From: Gammaproteobacteria bacterium
Lineage (GTDB): Bacteria; Pseudomonadota; Gammaproteobacteria; UBA4575
Length of the DNA stretch: 8,319 nucleotides
Assembly: GCA_028281205.1 (NCBI GenBank)
Contig: JANQKJ010000205.1
Location: 1 to 8,319 of the forward strand
Direction: 5' to 3'
Part shown: in pieces, positions 1 through 6,541 of the stretch
How the letters are laid out: each line of letters begins with the position of its first letter
How positions within the stretch are numbered: position 1 is the stretch's first letter
Position numbers and translations under genes: made by a program
Notes under the pieces: model-generated
Database searches by the model: none
What the model was told of the DNA's origin: nothing
What the model saw: only the letters and a program-made list of their open reading frames with translations

Positions 1-1076
1 CGAAAAAGCTCCATATAGATAAAGTCCCAACAATCAAACTAGAGTATTTAACAGATGCCCAGAGAAAAGCATACATAATAGCAGACAATAAAATAGCGAC
101 TAACTCAACTTGGAATGATGATTTACTTAAGGTTGAACTAGAAGCACTTAACGAGCTTGATTTTGATTTAAGTCTAACAGGCTTTAGTGATGACGAACTT
201 GATTTAATTTTAGATGATATGGAAGTTGAGGATGGTTTAACTGATGAAGACCATGTGCCTGATGTTGAGGAAAATAAAAAACCAGTAACAAAGCTAGGGG
301 ATGTTTGGATTCTTGGCAACCACAGGCTTATGTGTGGTGATAGTACAAATATTGATGATGTTGATAAGCTTTTAAATGGACAAGAACCAAATACGATGAT
401 TACTGACCCCCCATATGGTGTTGAGTATGATGCTTCTTGGAGGGCAAATGCCAAGCATACAATAAAGACAGACAGGGAAAAGACTGGAACATTAAAAAAT
501 GATAATAAGTCTGACTGGTATGATGCTTACATTTTGCATAAAGGAAACATCACTTATGTTTGGCATGCATCATCCTTCACAGATGTTGTTATGGATGGAT
601 TAAAAAGAGCAGGATTTGAAATAAAATCTCAAATCATATGGAATAAAAACGTGCACGTATTAAGTCGAAGTGATTATCAATGGAAACATGAGCCTTGTTG
701 GTATGCAGTAAAATCAGGAGCTAAACACAACTGGAAGGGTGGAAGAAATCAAATGACAATATGGGATGTTAAAAATGTCATGTTTGAAAAAGATGCTGGC
801 GGTAAAACACCTCATCCAACACAAAAACCTGTTGAATTATATATAAAATCAATAGAAAACCATACCAATAGCGGTGAATATATATATGAACCTTTTGGTG
901 GATCTGGGACTTCAATTATCGCTGCTGAGAAAACGAATCGCCGATCACTATCTATGGAATTAGATGAAAAATTTTGCGACGTAATCATAAAACGCTGGCA
1001 GGAATACACAGGCAAGGAAGCTTACCTTGAATCAAACGGTAAATCATACCGTGAAATGGAGAGTAAGAATGGCTAG
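1..1076 (+). CDS. ParB-like / DNA adenine methyltransferase fusion, 5' partial
   Basis: The frame is already open at base 3 and gives 357 visible residues; the true start lies upstream of the window. The first ~65 residues match the end of the ParB/sulfiredoxin-like domain found in phage ParB-methyltransferase fusions (key run ADNKIATNSTW, then LDFDLSLTGF). The rest is a beta-class N6-adenine methyltransferase (N6_N4_Mtase family): catalytic DPPY at 405-416 comes first, a variable target-recognition stretch follows, and the SAM-binding FGGSGT motif lies at 894-911, preceded by HPTQKPVEL. DPPY favours adenine-N6 over cytosine-N4 as target. A start at the ATG at 219 would discard the ParB part and is probably wrong. 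The enzyme would transfer a methyl group from S-adenosylmethionine to phage or host DNA; its target sequence cannot be read from here. The 3' end overlaps the next gene by 8 bases, so both are likely co-transcribed. It lacks only the N-terminal part and shows no lesion. Confidence 0.9.
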   Translation, partial: KKLHIDKVPTIKLEYLTDAQRKAYIIADNKIATNSTWNDDLLKVELEALNELDFDLSLTGFSDDELDLILDDMEVEDGLTDEDHVPDVEENKKPVTKLGDVWILGNHRLMCGDSTNIDDVDKLLNGQEPNTMITDPPYGVEYDASWRANAKHTIKTDREKTGTLKNDNKSDWYDAYILHKGNITYVWHASSFTDVVMDGLKRAGFEIKSQIIWNKNVHVLSRSDYQWKHEPCWYAVKSGAKHNWKGGRNQMTIWDVKNVMFEKDAGGKTPHPTQKPVELYIKSIENHTNSGEYIYEPFGGSGTSIIAAEKTNRRSLSMELDEKFCDVIIKRWQEYTGKEAYLESNGKSYREMESKNG

Positions 1077-1425
1077 ACCAAAGAAACATATTGATAAAAA
1101 ACAATTTGAGAGCCTTTGTTATATTCAATGCACTCGGGATGAAATAGCCAATATCTTAAATTGCGACCATAAGACGCTTAATAGATGGTGCATTGATATC
1201 TATGGAGAGGGTTTTTCCCCAGTATATAAAAGTAAGTCTGACGGTGGAAGAATGAGCTTACGTAGGTATCAGCTTAATTTAGCCCAAAAGAATGCAGCAA
1301 TGGCTATATGGCTTGGCAAGCAATATCTAGGACAAACAGATAAGATTGAGACATACAATGAAAATAAAGACAAATTAAATGTTAATGTTATGTTTGAAAA
1401 AAACACAAATGAGGATAAGTCATAA
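1069..1425 (+). CDS. putative terminase small subunit (HTH protein)
   Basis: A 118-residue protein starting MARPKK. The ATG at 1069 is chosen because GGAGAG at 1058-1063 lies five bases upstream; an in-frame ATG at 1027 lies inside the methyltransferase gene and would add 14 unconserved-looking residues. Residues 22-41 (TRDEIANILNCDHKTLNRWC) form a helix-turn-helix. The following SLRRYQ and MAIWLGKQYLGQ segments are typical of small phage proteins encoded directly before large terminases. The expected role is recognition of the packaging site on phage DNA and recruitment of the large subunit; this rests on position and HTH content, not on a proven match. The gene overlaps the methyltransferase by 8 bases, and its stop (TAA, 1423-1425) overlaps the proposed ATA start of the large terminase. 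A minor alternative is a DNA-binding regulator. Confidence 0.7.
   Translation: MARPKKHIDKKQFESLCYIQCTRDEIANILNCDHKTLNRWCIDIYGEGFSPVYKSKSDGGRMSLRRYQLNLAQKNAAMAIWLGKQYLGQTDKIETYNENKDKLNVNVMFEKNTNEDKS
1411..1414 (+). promoter_or_regulatory. Shine-Dalgarno GAGG for large terminase
   Basis: GAGG lies seven bases before the ATA at 1422. This site supports initiation at 1422 despite the absence of an ATG, GTG or TTG codon. The spacing to an alternative ATT at 1428 would be 13 bases, which is less favourable. Confidence 0.5.
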
Positions 1426-2768
1426 ATATTGATATAGTTATACAAGATCAATTCAAGAGAGCATTTACAGAAGAATGGAGAGAGTTAGCAATACACTCAG
1501 GGCGTGGCGCGGGTAAAAGTTACTTTGTAGCAGATTATTATATATTACGCACACTCAGCGGTTACAGAAAGGTTTTGTGTGGTCGTGAAATTCAAAATTC
1601 AATTGAAGATTCAGTATTAAGCTTACTTGCTGATAGAATAAATTATTATGGTCTGGGTAGTTATTATGATGTTCAAAAAAGCACAATATACGCACCGCAT
1701 GGTGGTCAATTTCTATTTAAAGGATTAAAGGGAACAACCGTTGATAGTATTAAGTCTATGCATGGTATTACTGATGTTTGGCTAGAGGAAGCACAAGCAA
1801 TATCAAAACGTAGTTTAGACATATTGTTACCTACAGTTTTAAGGAATAAAAACAACGGTGAAGATGCAAAAATAATATACACATATAACCCGACAAAAGA
1901 AACTGATGCAGTATATGAAAGATTTAATAAAGAAATAACACCAAGCAAATCATTGGTTTTTGAAGTGTCTTGGCGGCAAAACAAATACTTTACTGACGCC
2001 ATGCGCGAGGAAATGGAATTTAATTTTAAACATGATCCAGAAACAGCAATGCATATATGGGAAGGGAAGCTATGCCCTACACCAAATGGTATGGCTGTTA
2101 TTCCGTTAGCATGGCTTAAAAAATGTGTTGATGCACATAAGATGATGAATATTGAAGTAAAAGGTTTTGAGTATCTTGGCTTTGACATTGCTGACACTGG
2201 CCAAGATCATTGTGCTTTGGCTTATCGCATTGGCTCGTTGCTAAAAGATGTTAAAGAGTTTGATAATCAGTTCATAAGTCAATCAGTGGACTTTGTTCAC
2301 AATTACACATTGGATAAAAGTATTGTGAGGGTGCATTATGACGCTTCTGGCTTAGGCGCTGGTGCAAAATCAGATTTCAACAGGATAAATAAAAAATATA
2401 TGGTTGAGCCATTTCTTGGCGCAGCAAGACCAAAGGGAGATGATAAAAAATATTTGGATGACATAACTAACGCCCAGTATTTTAGAAATCTCAAAGCACA
2501 AGCATGGTGGGCAATAAGAATTAGAGTTGAGAACACATTAAGACTTATTGATGGCGATGATATTTCCCCAGAAAAATGCTTATTCATAGATGGTAATATA
2601 AATAATTTAAATAAGTTATTGCTAGAACTATCTCAGGCATCATATAAGCATGAAGACGGCAAGTTAATGGTGGATAAGCAGCCAAACGATGAAGCTTCGC
2701 CAAACATGGCTGATGCAGTAGTTATTTCATATGCGCACGATATAAAAAACGGACTAAGGGCAAGATAA
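1422..2768 (+). CDS. terminase large subunit, PBSX type, apparent ATA start
   Basis: The ATPase-nuclease motor that cuts concatemeric phage DNA and pumps it through the portal. Counted from ATA 1422 the protein has 448 residues, normal for PBSX-type large terminases. Walker A is GRGAGKS (residues 27-33, bases 1500-1520). Walker B is DVWLEEAQ (from residue 118, base 1773). YTYNPT is the coupling-motif region. The RNase H-like nuclease acids are D255 (GFDIAD), D307 (YDASG) and D431 (MADAVV). The first canonical start in frame is TTG 1575, which would remove the whole Walker A motif and so cannot be the start of an active enzyme. The frame is open upstream only back to 1419, after a TAA at 1416-1418. 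ATA 1422 overlaps the upstream stop as ATAA, mimicking the common ATGA coupling, and has GAGG seven bases before it. ATT at 1428 is the alternative. Identity is very secure; the start is inferred. Confidence 0.9.
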   Translation: MNIDIVIQDQFKRAFTEEWRELAIHSGRGAGKSYFVADYYILRTLSGYRKVLCGREIQNSIEDSVLSLLADRINYYGLGSYYDVQKSTIYAPHGGQFLFKGLKGTTVDSIKSMHGITDVWLEEAQAISKRSLDILLPTVLRNKNNGEDAKIIYTYNPTKETDAVYERFNKEITPSKSLVFEVSWRQNKYFTDAMREEMEFNFKHDPETAMHIWEGKLCPTPNGMAVIPLAWLKKCVDAHKMMNIEVKGFEYLGFDIADTGQDHCALAYRIGSLLKDVKEFDNQFISQSVDFVHNYTLDKSIVRVHYDASGLGAGAKSDFNRINKKYMVEPFLGAARPKGDDKKYLDDITNAQYFRNLKAQAWWAIRIRVENTLRLIDGDDISPEKCLFIDGNINNLNKLLLELSQASYKHEDGKLMVDKQPNDEASPNMADAVVISYAHDIKNGLRAR

Positions 2769-2770
2769 AT

Positions 2771-4168
2771 ATGTTTGGATTTAAGAAAAAAAGCAAAAAG
2801 AAAAGTGTGATCCATGACGCTTTCATCAATTACAATAGTGGCGCAGGTCTGAGAAGTGATAAAAGTCAATCTGGTTTTTTTCAGTACAGCGCATTAGCAG
2901 AAAATAATATAGAGTTAGAAGCTGCATATGCTGAATCATGGGCAGCAGCTAAAATAATAGATATTCCTGTTGATGATATGTTTATTTTCCCTAGAGACAC
3001 TATAGGGCTAAGTGAAGATGATAACAAAAAGCTTGAGCAGTTTGATACTGAACTAGGAATAACTGAGAAGATAAAAAGTGCGATAAAAGCTGCTAGATTG
3101 TATGGAACGGCTTTTATGGTGTTGATTACAGACGATGATGTATTAACATCACCGCTCAACCTTGATTCAAAAATAATAAATCTAAAAAATATCCTTGTGA
3201 TTGATAGGTTTAATGCTTCTATACTTGAGCATGACAACGACATTGCTACGTCAAACTTTAATGAACCTTTGATTTACCAATTCACATTCAACAGAATAGC
3301 ACCAATAAATGTACACTATTCAAGGGTGATAAGAATCGATGGTGTTAAGCCTTTAACAACAAATAAATGGAATGCGGGGTACAACCAAGATTGGGGAGTA
3401 TCAGAACTTGTTAGATGCATAAATGCAGTGACAAATGAGGAAAGCATATCAAGTTCTATCAATTATTTGCTCCAAGAATCAAGTGTACCAATATTAAAAT
3501 GCCCTGATTTAAAAGATGCTTTGGCAGGCGCTCCAGATGCATTAGGCGGAAGTCCAGATGATACTGTAAGCCCAATAGATCAATTGGTTGGTAAAATAAA
3601 TGATTTAAAATCAATTTATCGAACATTATACTTGGATTCAGAAATGGACTTATCTCGATTGCAAGTTAGTTTTGCACAAGTACCTGATCTTTTCGATAAA
3701 TATCATGCTAGATTATCAGCAGCTGCAGATATTCCACAAACTAGATTCTTTGGCAGGTCGCCCGCAGGATTGAATTCAACTGGCGATAGCGATATGCATA
3801 ACTACGCAATAAAAGTGGCATCAACACAGGAAAGAATATTAACTCCAATTTACGATAAGTTAGATAAAATCATAGCTAAAACAATTGGAATAAACCAAGA
3901 AATAGACTATAAATTCAGACCATTACTTGACATATCAGATACTCAGAAAGCATTGGTTCAGTTGCAAAATGCACAAAGGGATCAAATTTATATGGCAAAT
4001 GGAGTTTTAAATGATGACGAAATACGCCAAACACTGTATGATAACGATACATACCCAGATATTGACCCTGAAATGAAGCCAATAGGTGTTGATGAGGAAC
4101 TAAGAAGTAACATAATAAGTAACTTACAAAACAACTCAAAAGAGGAAGAAGATAGCCAGAACAGTTAA
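2771..4168 (+). CDS. phage portal protein, HI1409/DUF1073 family
   Basis: A 465-residue protein of the HI1409 portal family (Phage_portal_3, PF06381, also named Acb1-like N-terminal). Portals form the dodecameric ring at one capsid vertex through which DNA enters and to which the neck attaches. Visible family marks are AAKIIDIPVDDM (residues 59-70), an AARLYGTAFMVL segment (107-118), the HYSRVIRIDG segment (182-191) and the conserved block RLSAAADIPQTRFFGRSPAGLNSTGDSD (split here as RLSAAADIPQ, 314-323, and TRFFGRSPAGLNSTGDSD, 324-341). The basic N-terminus (KKKSKKK) and acidic tail (EEEDSQNS) are typical. ATG 2771 has AAGGG ten bases upstream and begins two bases after the terminase stop. 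No 2H-phosphoesterase HxT/S motif pair is seen, so a fused anti-CBASS enzyme domain is absent. The 3' end overlaps the proposed start of the minor head gene by 17 bases. Confidence 0.93.
   Translation: MFGFKKKSKKKSVIHDAFINYNSGAGLRSDKSQSGFFQYSALAENNIELEAAYAESWAAAKIIDIPVDDMFIFPRDTIGLSEDDNKKLEQFDTELGITEKIKSAIKAARLYGTAFMVLITDDDVLTSPLNLDSKIINLKNILVIDRFNASILEHDNDIATSNFNEPLIYQFTFNRIAPINVHYSRVIRIDGVKPLTTNKWNAGYNQDWGVSELVRCINAVTNEESISSSINYLLQESSVPILKCPDLKDALAGAPDALGGSPDDTVSPIDQLVGKINDLKSIYRTLYLDSEMDLSRLQVSFAQVPDLFDKYHARLSAAADIPQTRFFGRSPAGLNSTGDSDMHNYAIKVASTQERILTPIYDKLDKIIAKTIGINQEIDYKFRPLLDISDTQKALVQLQNAQRDQIYMANGVLNDDEIRQTLYDNDTYPDIDPEMKPIGVDEELRSNIISNLQNNSKEEEDSQNS
4142..4145 (+). promoter_or_regulatory. 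Shine-Dalgarno GAGG for minor head protein
   Basis: GAGG within AGAGGA lies six bases before ATA 4152, inside the end of the portal gene. By contrast the ATG at 4224 has no purine-rich site at a usable distance. This decides the start in favour of the upstream ATA. Confidence 0.5.
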
Positions 4169-4961
4169 GCTTCGACCAATCCATCCGCCACACAGTCACG
4201 AAAACAATTACAGATTATCTGTAATGAAGATTGTATCTGCAATAGAATCAGAAATATTTAAAGAAATACAGGATAAAAAGCCGAAAACTCAGCAAGAGTT
4301 ACAAGGCATTATTGATGGTGTATTTGCTTCTTATTTTGCAAATGAACTCTTAGGACGACAACAGGCTTTTGACTTTGCCACAAATCTTGGTGATTACCAT
4401 GATAGATTATTTTTTTCATCCGTAAAAAATGCAGTGGGAATAGATATCAAACAATATCTATCAAATAAAGCATTCAATAACGCAATACAGCAAGCCATTC
4501 AAGAAAATGTAGACTTAATCAAAGATATTCCTGTTGAATTAAAGCAGCAAATTGAAAATTTTGTAAATAAATCATTTGAAGAACTCGGGGTTAATCAAGG
4601 GTTACTGCAAACTGAATTAGAAAAGATCATAACTGAAGATTTAAAGGGTAGATTCAGAGTTGCAAAAAATAGAGTGAAACTCATTACTAGAGATCAAACA
4701 AATAAAATTATTGGGCAATTAACAGAGCTAAGACATCGACAAATAGGTGTTGATGAATATACATGGCTAGGTGTTGATGACTCACGAGAGCGACCAACCC
4801 ATGTTGCCAATAATGGTAAGAAATTTGCATATAGCTCACCTCCGTCAACTGGAAATCCAGGTTTTGAAATTAATTGCAGATGTGTGGCTCTTGCTGCATT
4901 AAATGAAAACCACTTACATAATTTAGCTTTTGGGAATATGAATAATGAACAGTCAGCTTAG
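4152..4961 (+). CDS. Mu gpF-like minor head protein, apparent ATA start
   Basis: A minor capsid or head-morphogenesis protein of the phage Mu gpF type (PF04233), thought to sit inside the procapsid near the portal. The domain is seen at the C-terminus: RVKLITRDQTNK, GVDEYTWLGVDDSRERPTH, then the closing NPGFEINCRC (residues ~174-244 of 269). The first canonical start is ATG 4224 (245 residues), but the frame is open back to 4119 and codes for ARTVKLRPIHPPHSHENNYR, which resembles the conserved N-terminus of this family (LRPIHP, then a YR-L helix). ATA 4152, directly before that run, has GAGG six bases upstream. ATG 4224 has no Shine-Dalgarno site and lies at the edge of a palindrome. The gene then overlaps the portal by 17 bases and the DUF2213 gene by 17 bases. 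Family membership is secure; the start is inferred. Confidence 0.85.
   Translation: MARTVKLRPIHPPHSHENNYRLSVMKIVSAIESEIFKEIQDKKPKTQQELQGIIDGVFASYFANELLGRQQAFDFATNLGDYHDRLFFSSVKNAVGIDIKQYLSNKAFNNAIQQAIQENVDLIKDIPVELKQQIENFVNKSFEELGVNQGLLQTELEKIITEDLKGRFRVAKNRVKLITRDQTNKIIGQLTELRHRQIGVDEYTWLGVDDSRERPTHVANNGKKFAYSSPPSTGNPGFEINCRCVALAALNENHLHNLAFGNMNNEQSA
4207..4225. repeat. 19-base perfect palindrome
   Basis: ATTACAGATTATCTGTAAT is a perfect inverted repeat with nine-base arms around a single T at 4216. As RNA it could fold to an eight-pair stem with a three-base loop. It covers the first two bases of ATG 4224 and lies inside the proposed minor head gene. It is too weak in G+C, and has no U-tract, to be a standard terminator. 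It could be an operator or a translation-control hairpin, or chance. Confidence 0.5.
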
Positions 4962-6003
4962 TTTTAACGACAATTTAGCATTAACAAAAACAACAAGAAA
5001 ACTAACAAAAGAGGGCTACTTACAAGGTGTCGCTGCTCTTACTAGAGTTGGTGTGCAAAAGTATCAGTTAAGCAACTTTACAGGACTTGATAGCGATACT
5101 AATAAGCTAGTAGGTGTTTTTAGACCGCCTGAAACAGTATTCAGTGATGAAACAATAGATAGCGCTAAGCTAAAGCCAATCACAATGACTCACCCCCATG
5201 AAATGGTAGACGCTGATAATTACCGCAATTACTCAGTAGGATCAATCGGTGAAAATGTCTACAAACTAGATGATGAAAGGCTTGGTTCAACAATTCAAAT
5301 TACCAATAAAGCTATTATAGATGATATCCAAAATGGAAAAATTAAAGAAGTTTCAATGGGTTATACAGCTAATGTCAAACAGCAAACAGGCGAGTACAAA
5401 GGTGAGCAGTATGAATATGTATTTGATGGAGCCATGAGCATCAACCATTGTGCAATTGTTAATGCTGGTCGATGTGGTGAAACAGTTTCAATTCTAGATA
5501 ACAAAGAGGAGCAATTAGGAATGAATATCGAAGAAATAAAAGAAAAGATCATTAATGATGAAGACTTTAAGCAGAAATTAAAAGAATTGCTTAAAGACTC
5601 TAATCATGAAGAATCAGATAAAAGCAATAATTCTGATAATGACATCACAGAAGATGATAAACAAGTACATCAAGACAGCAATTCTGAAAATGAGGAAAAA
5701 AATCAGGAGAAAGCTATTCAAGATGCTGTTGCTGTGAGACTGTCCATTATCGACAAAGCTCGATACATCTTAAAAGATCAAGATTTTTCAAATATGAGTA
5801 ATCGCCAGATTCTAGACAAGGCATTAGAAGGTAGCGTTAAAAATGCGGATGGCAAGTCTGATGAATATTTACTAGGGCTACTTGATGGGGTTGTAGATAA
5901 GCACAACAAAGCCAAAGAACAGCATAAAATTATAAGCGATTCAAGTACTAATGTAAGTAATCATGCTAAATATTATTCAGCATCAGAAATTCAAAAACTT
6001 TAA
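4945..6003 (+). CDS. DUF2213 prohead protease with scaffold-like C-terminus
   Basis: A 352-residue protein. Residues ~15-190 match the DUF2213 family, related in plan to the HK97/herpes-type maturation proteases: TKEGYLQGVAALTRVGVQKY, then THPH with H83, KEVSMGY with S137, and INHCAIVNAGRCG with H168. By analogy H83, S137 and H168 could form a Ser-His-His site; this is inferred, not shown. Residues ~193-352 are strongly acidic, rich in E, D, N, K and S, with long coiled-coil-like stretches, as in scaffolding proteins. The protein would guide capsid assembly and then digest the scaffold before packaging. ATG 4945 is preceded by GGGA nine bases upstream and overlaps the minor head gene by 17 bases. 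An internal start at 5521 may give the scaffold half separately. Confidence 0.85.
   Translation: MNSQLSFNDNLALTKTTRKLTKEGYLQGVAALTRVGVQKYQLSNFTGLDSDTNKLVGVFRPPETVFSDETIDSAKLKPITMTHPHEMVDADNYRNYSVGSIGENVYKLDDERLGSTIQITNKAIIDDIQNGKIKEVSMGYTANVKQQTGEYKGEQYEYVFDGAMSINHCAIVNAGRCGETVSILDNKEEQLGMNIEEIKEKIINDEDFKQKLKELLKDSNHEESDKSNNSDNDITEDDKQVHQDSNSENEEKNQEKAIQDAVAVRLSIIDKARYILKDQDFSNMSNRQILDKALEGSVKNADGKSDEYLLGLLDGVVDKHNKAKEQHKIISDSSTNVSNHAKYYSASEIQKL
5505..5511 (+). promoter_or_regulatory. internal Shine-Dalgarno AGAGGAG
   Basis: AGAGGAG lies nine bases before the in-frame ATG at 5521, inside the DUF2213 gene. It is at least as good a ribosome binding site as those of the separate downstream genes and supports internal initiation. 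Confidence 0.5.
5521..6003 (+). CDS. nested in-frame scaffold protein (proposed)
   Basis: Internal initiation at ATG 5521 would give a 160-residue protein, MNIEEIKEK to the shared C-terminus. It falls at the junction between the last conserved protease-domain block (NHCAIVNAGRCG, ending at residue 178 of the full protein) and the acidic region, and has AGAGGAG nine bases upstream. Lambda C/Nu3 and herpesvirus UL26/UL26.5 use the same plan: a scaffold made in excess from the 3' part of the protease gene. The product would be a soluble, acidic, mostly helical core protein with no protease residues. The alternative is that the site is fortuitous, since purine-rich E/K codons can mimic Shine-Dalgarno sites. 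Confidence 0.5.
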   Translation: MNIEEIKEKIINDEDFKQKLKELLKDSNHEESDKSNNSDNDITEDDKQVHQDSNSENEEKNQEKAIQDAVAVRLSIIDKARYILKDQDFSNMSNRQILDKALEGSVKNADGKSDEYLLGLLDGVVDKHNKAKEQHKIISDSSTNVSNHAKYYSASEIQKL

Positions 6004-6021
6004 TTAATAGGAGCAATTACA

Positions 6022-6525
6022 ATGAGTTTTCAAGTACAAACAAGTTATGACAAATACCAACCAAAAGGACAGTTAGGGCAGATTTCACGCCCAGCGTCAC
6101 CTTTTGAACTTGATAGCAATGGGTATGTTTCTGGAGAAGAATTACGCCCTGCAGAGGGTGTATATAAAAATGGTTCAGACAAATATGTCAAACCAACTGA
6201 TTTGGCAACACAAGAAGCAGTTATTGGTGTTGTTCACTTCAAACGAGCATCAATTAATACTGCTATTGCATCACCTACAAGCAACAACACCAGTGAAGTT
6301 GTCATTGCAGCGGACCAAGAGTTTGAAATCATCAAGTCTGGTCATGTTTATGTGAAACTTAGCGCAACAGTTGCAAAAGATGATCCAGCTTTCCCAGCAA
6401 CTGATGGTAGCAATACATGGGTAACAGCAACGCCAACAGGTACGGTTAAAAACCCTATGTTTTTTGAAGAAGCAGGCGTTTCAGGTGATGTCGTATCAAT
6501 TCGCATCAATGGCTTAGTAGCTTAA
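6022..6525 (+). CDS. putative head decoration/cement protein
   Basis: A 167-residue protein between the protease/scaffold gene and the major capsid gene, the usual place of a capsid decoration (cement) protein in phages with this gene order. It is rich in G, S, T, V and A, with no cysteine, no signal peptide and no membrane segment, and looks largely beta. Visible runs are GQISRPASPFELDS, ATQEAVIGVVHF and GDVVSIRINGLVA; the middle and end resemble structural cement proteins, but this is not certain. Such proteins bind the outside of the expanded shell in many copies. AGGAG at 6009-6013 lies eight bases before ATG 6022, the same spacing as for the next two genes, fitting strong expression. It starts 18 bases after the upstream stop. 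Confidence 0.65.
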   Translation: MSFQVQTSYDKYQPKGQLGQISRPASPFELDSNGYVSGEELRPAEGVYKNGSDKYVKPTDLATQEAVIGVVHFKRASINTAIASPTSNNTSEVVIAADQEFEIIKSGHVYVKLSATVAKDDPAFPATDGSNTWVTATPTGTVKNPMFFEEAGVSGDVVSIRINGLVA

Positions 6526-6541
6526 TACAGGAGATTTTAGA

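Noticed and set aside
1027..1068. Upstream ATG 1027 for the small terminase
   Set aside because: It adds 14 residues inside the methyltransferase gene; ATG 1069 has a clear Shine-Dalgarno site and a family-like MARPKK start.
1396..1425. -1 ribosomal frameshift at A AAA AAC (1397-1404) fusing small and large terminase
   Set aside because: The heptamer is in register, but the -1 frame meets TGA at 1410 and TAA at 1416 before the terminase frame opens.
1706..2197. 163-codon reverse-strand open frame within the large terminase, and other reverse frames
   Set aside because: They lie opposite strongly conserved genes, have hydrophobic shadow-like composition and no ribosome binding sites.
1575..2768. 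Large terminase starting at TTG 1575
   Set aside because: It would delete Walker A (1500-1520) and the conserved N-terminal ATPase strand, and no Shine-Dalgarno site fits.
2771..4168. Anti-CBASS Acb1 enzyme fused to the portal, suggested by the family name Acb1-like N-terminal
   Set aside because: No pair of HxT/S motifs and no extra C-terminal domain; 465 residues is a plain portal.
4207..4225. Rho-independent terminator at the palindrome
   Set aside because: The stem is AT-rich and no U-tract follows; it lies inside an open coding frame.
6104..6355. 83-codon open frame overlapping the decoration gene
   Set aside because: Shifted-frame shadow with low-complexity sequence and no ribosome binding site.
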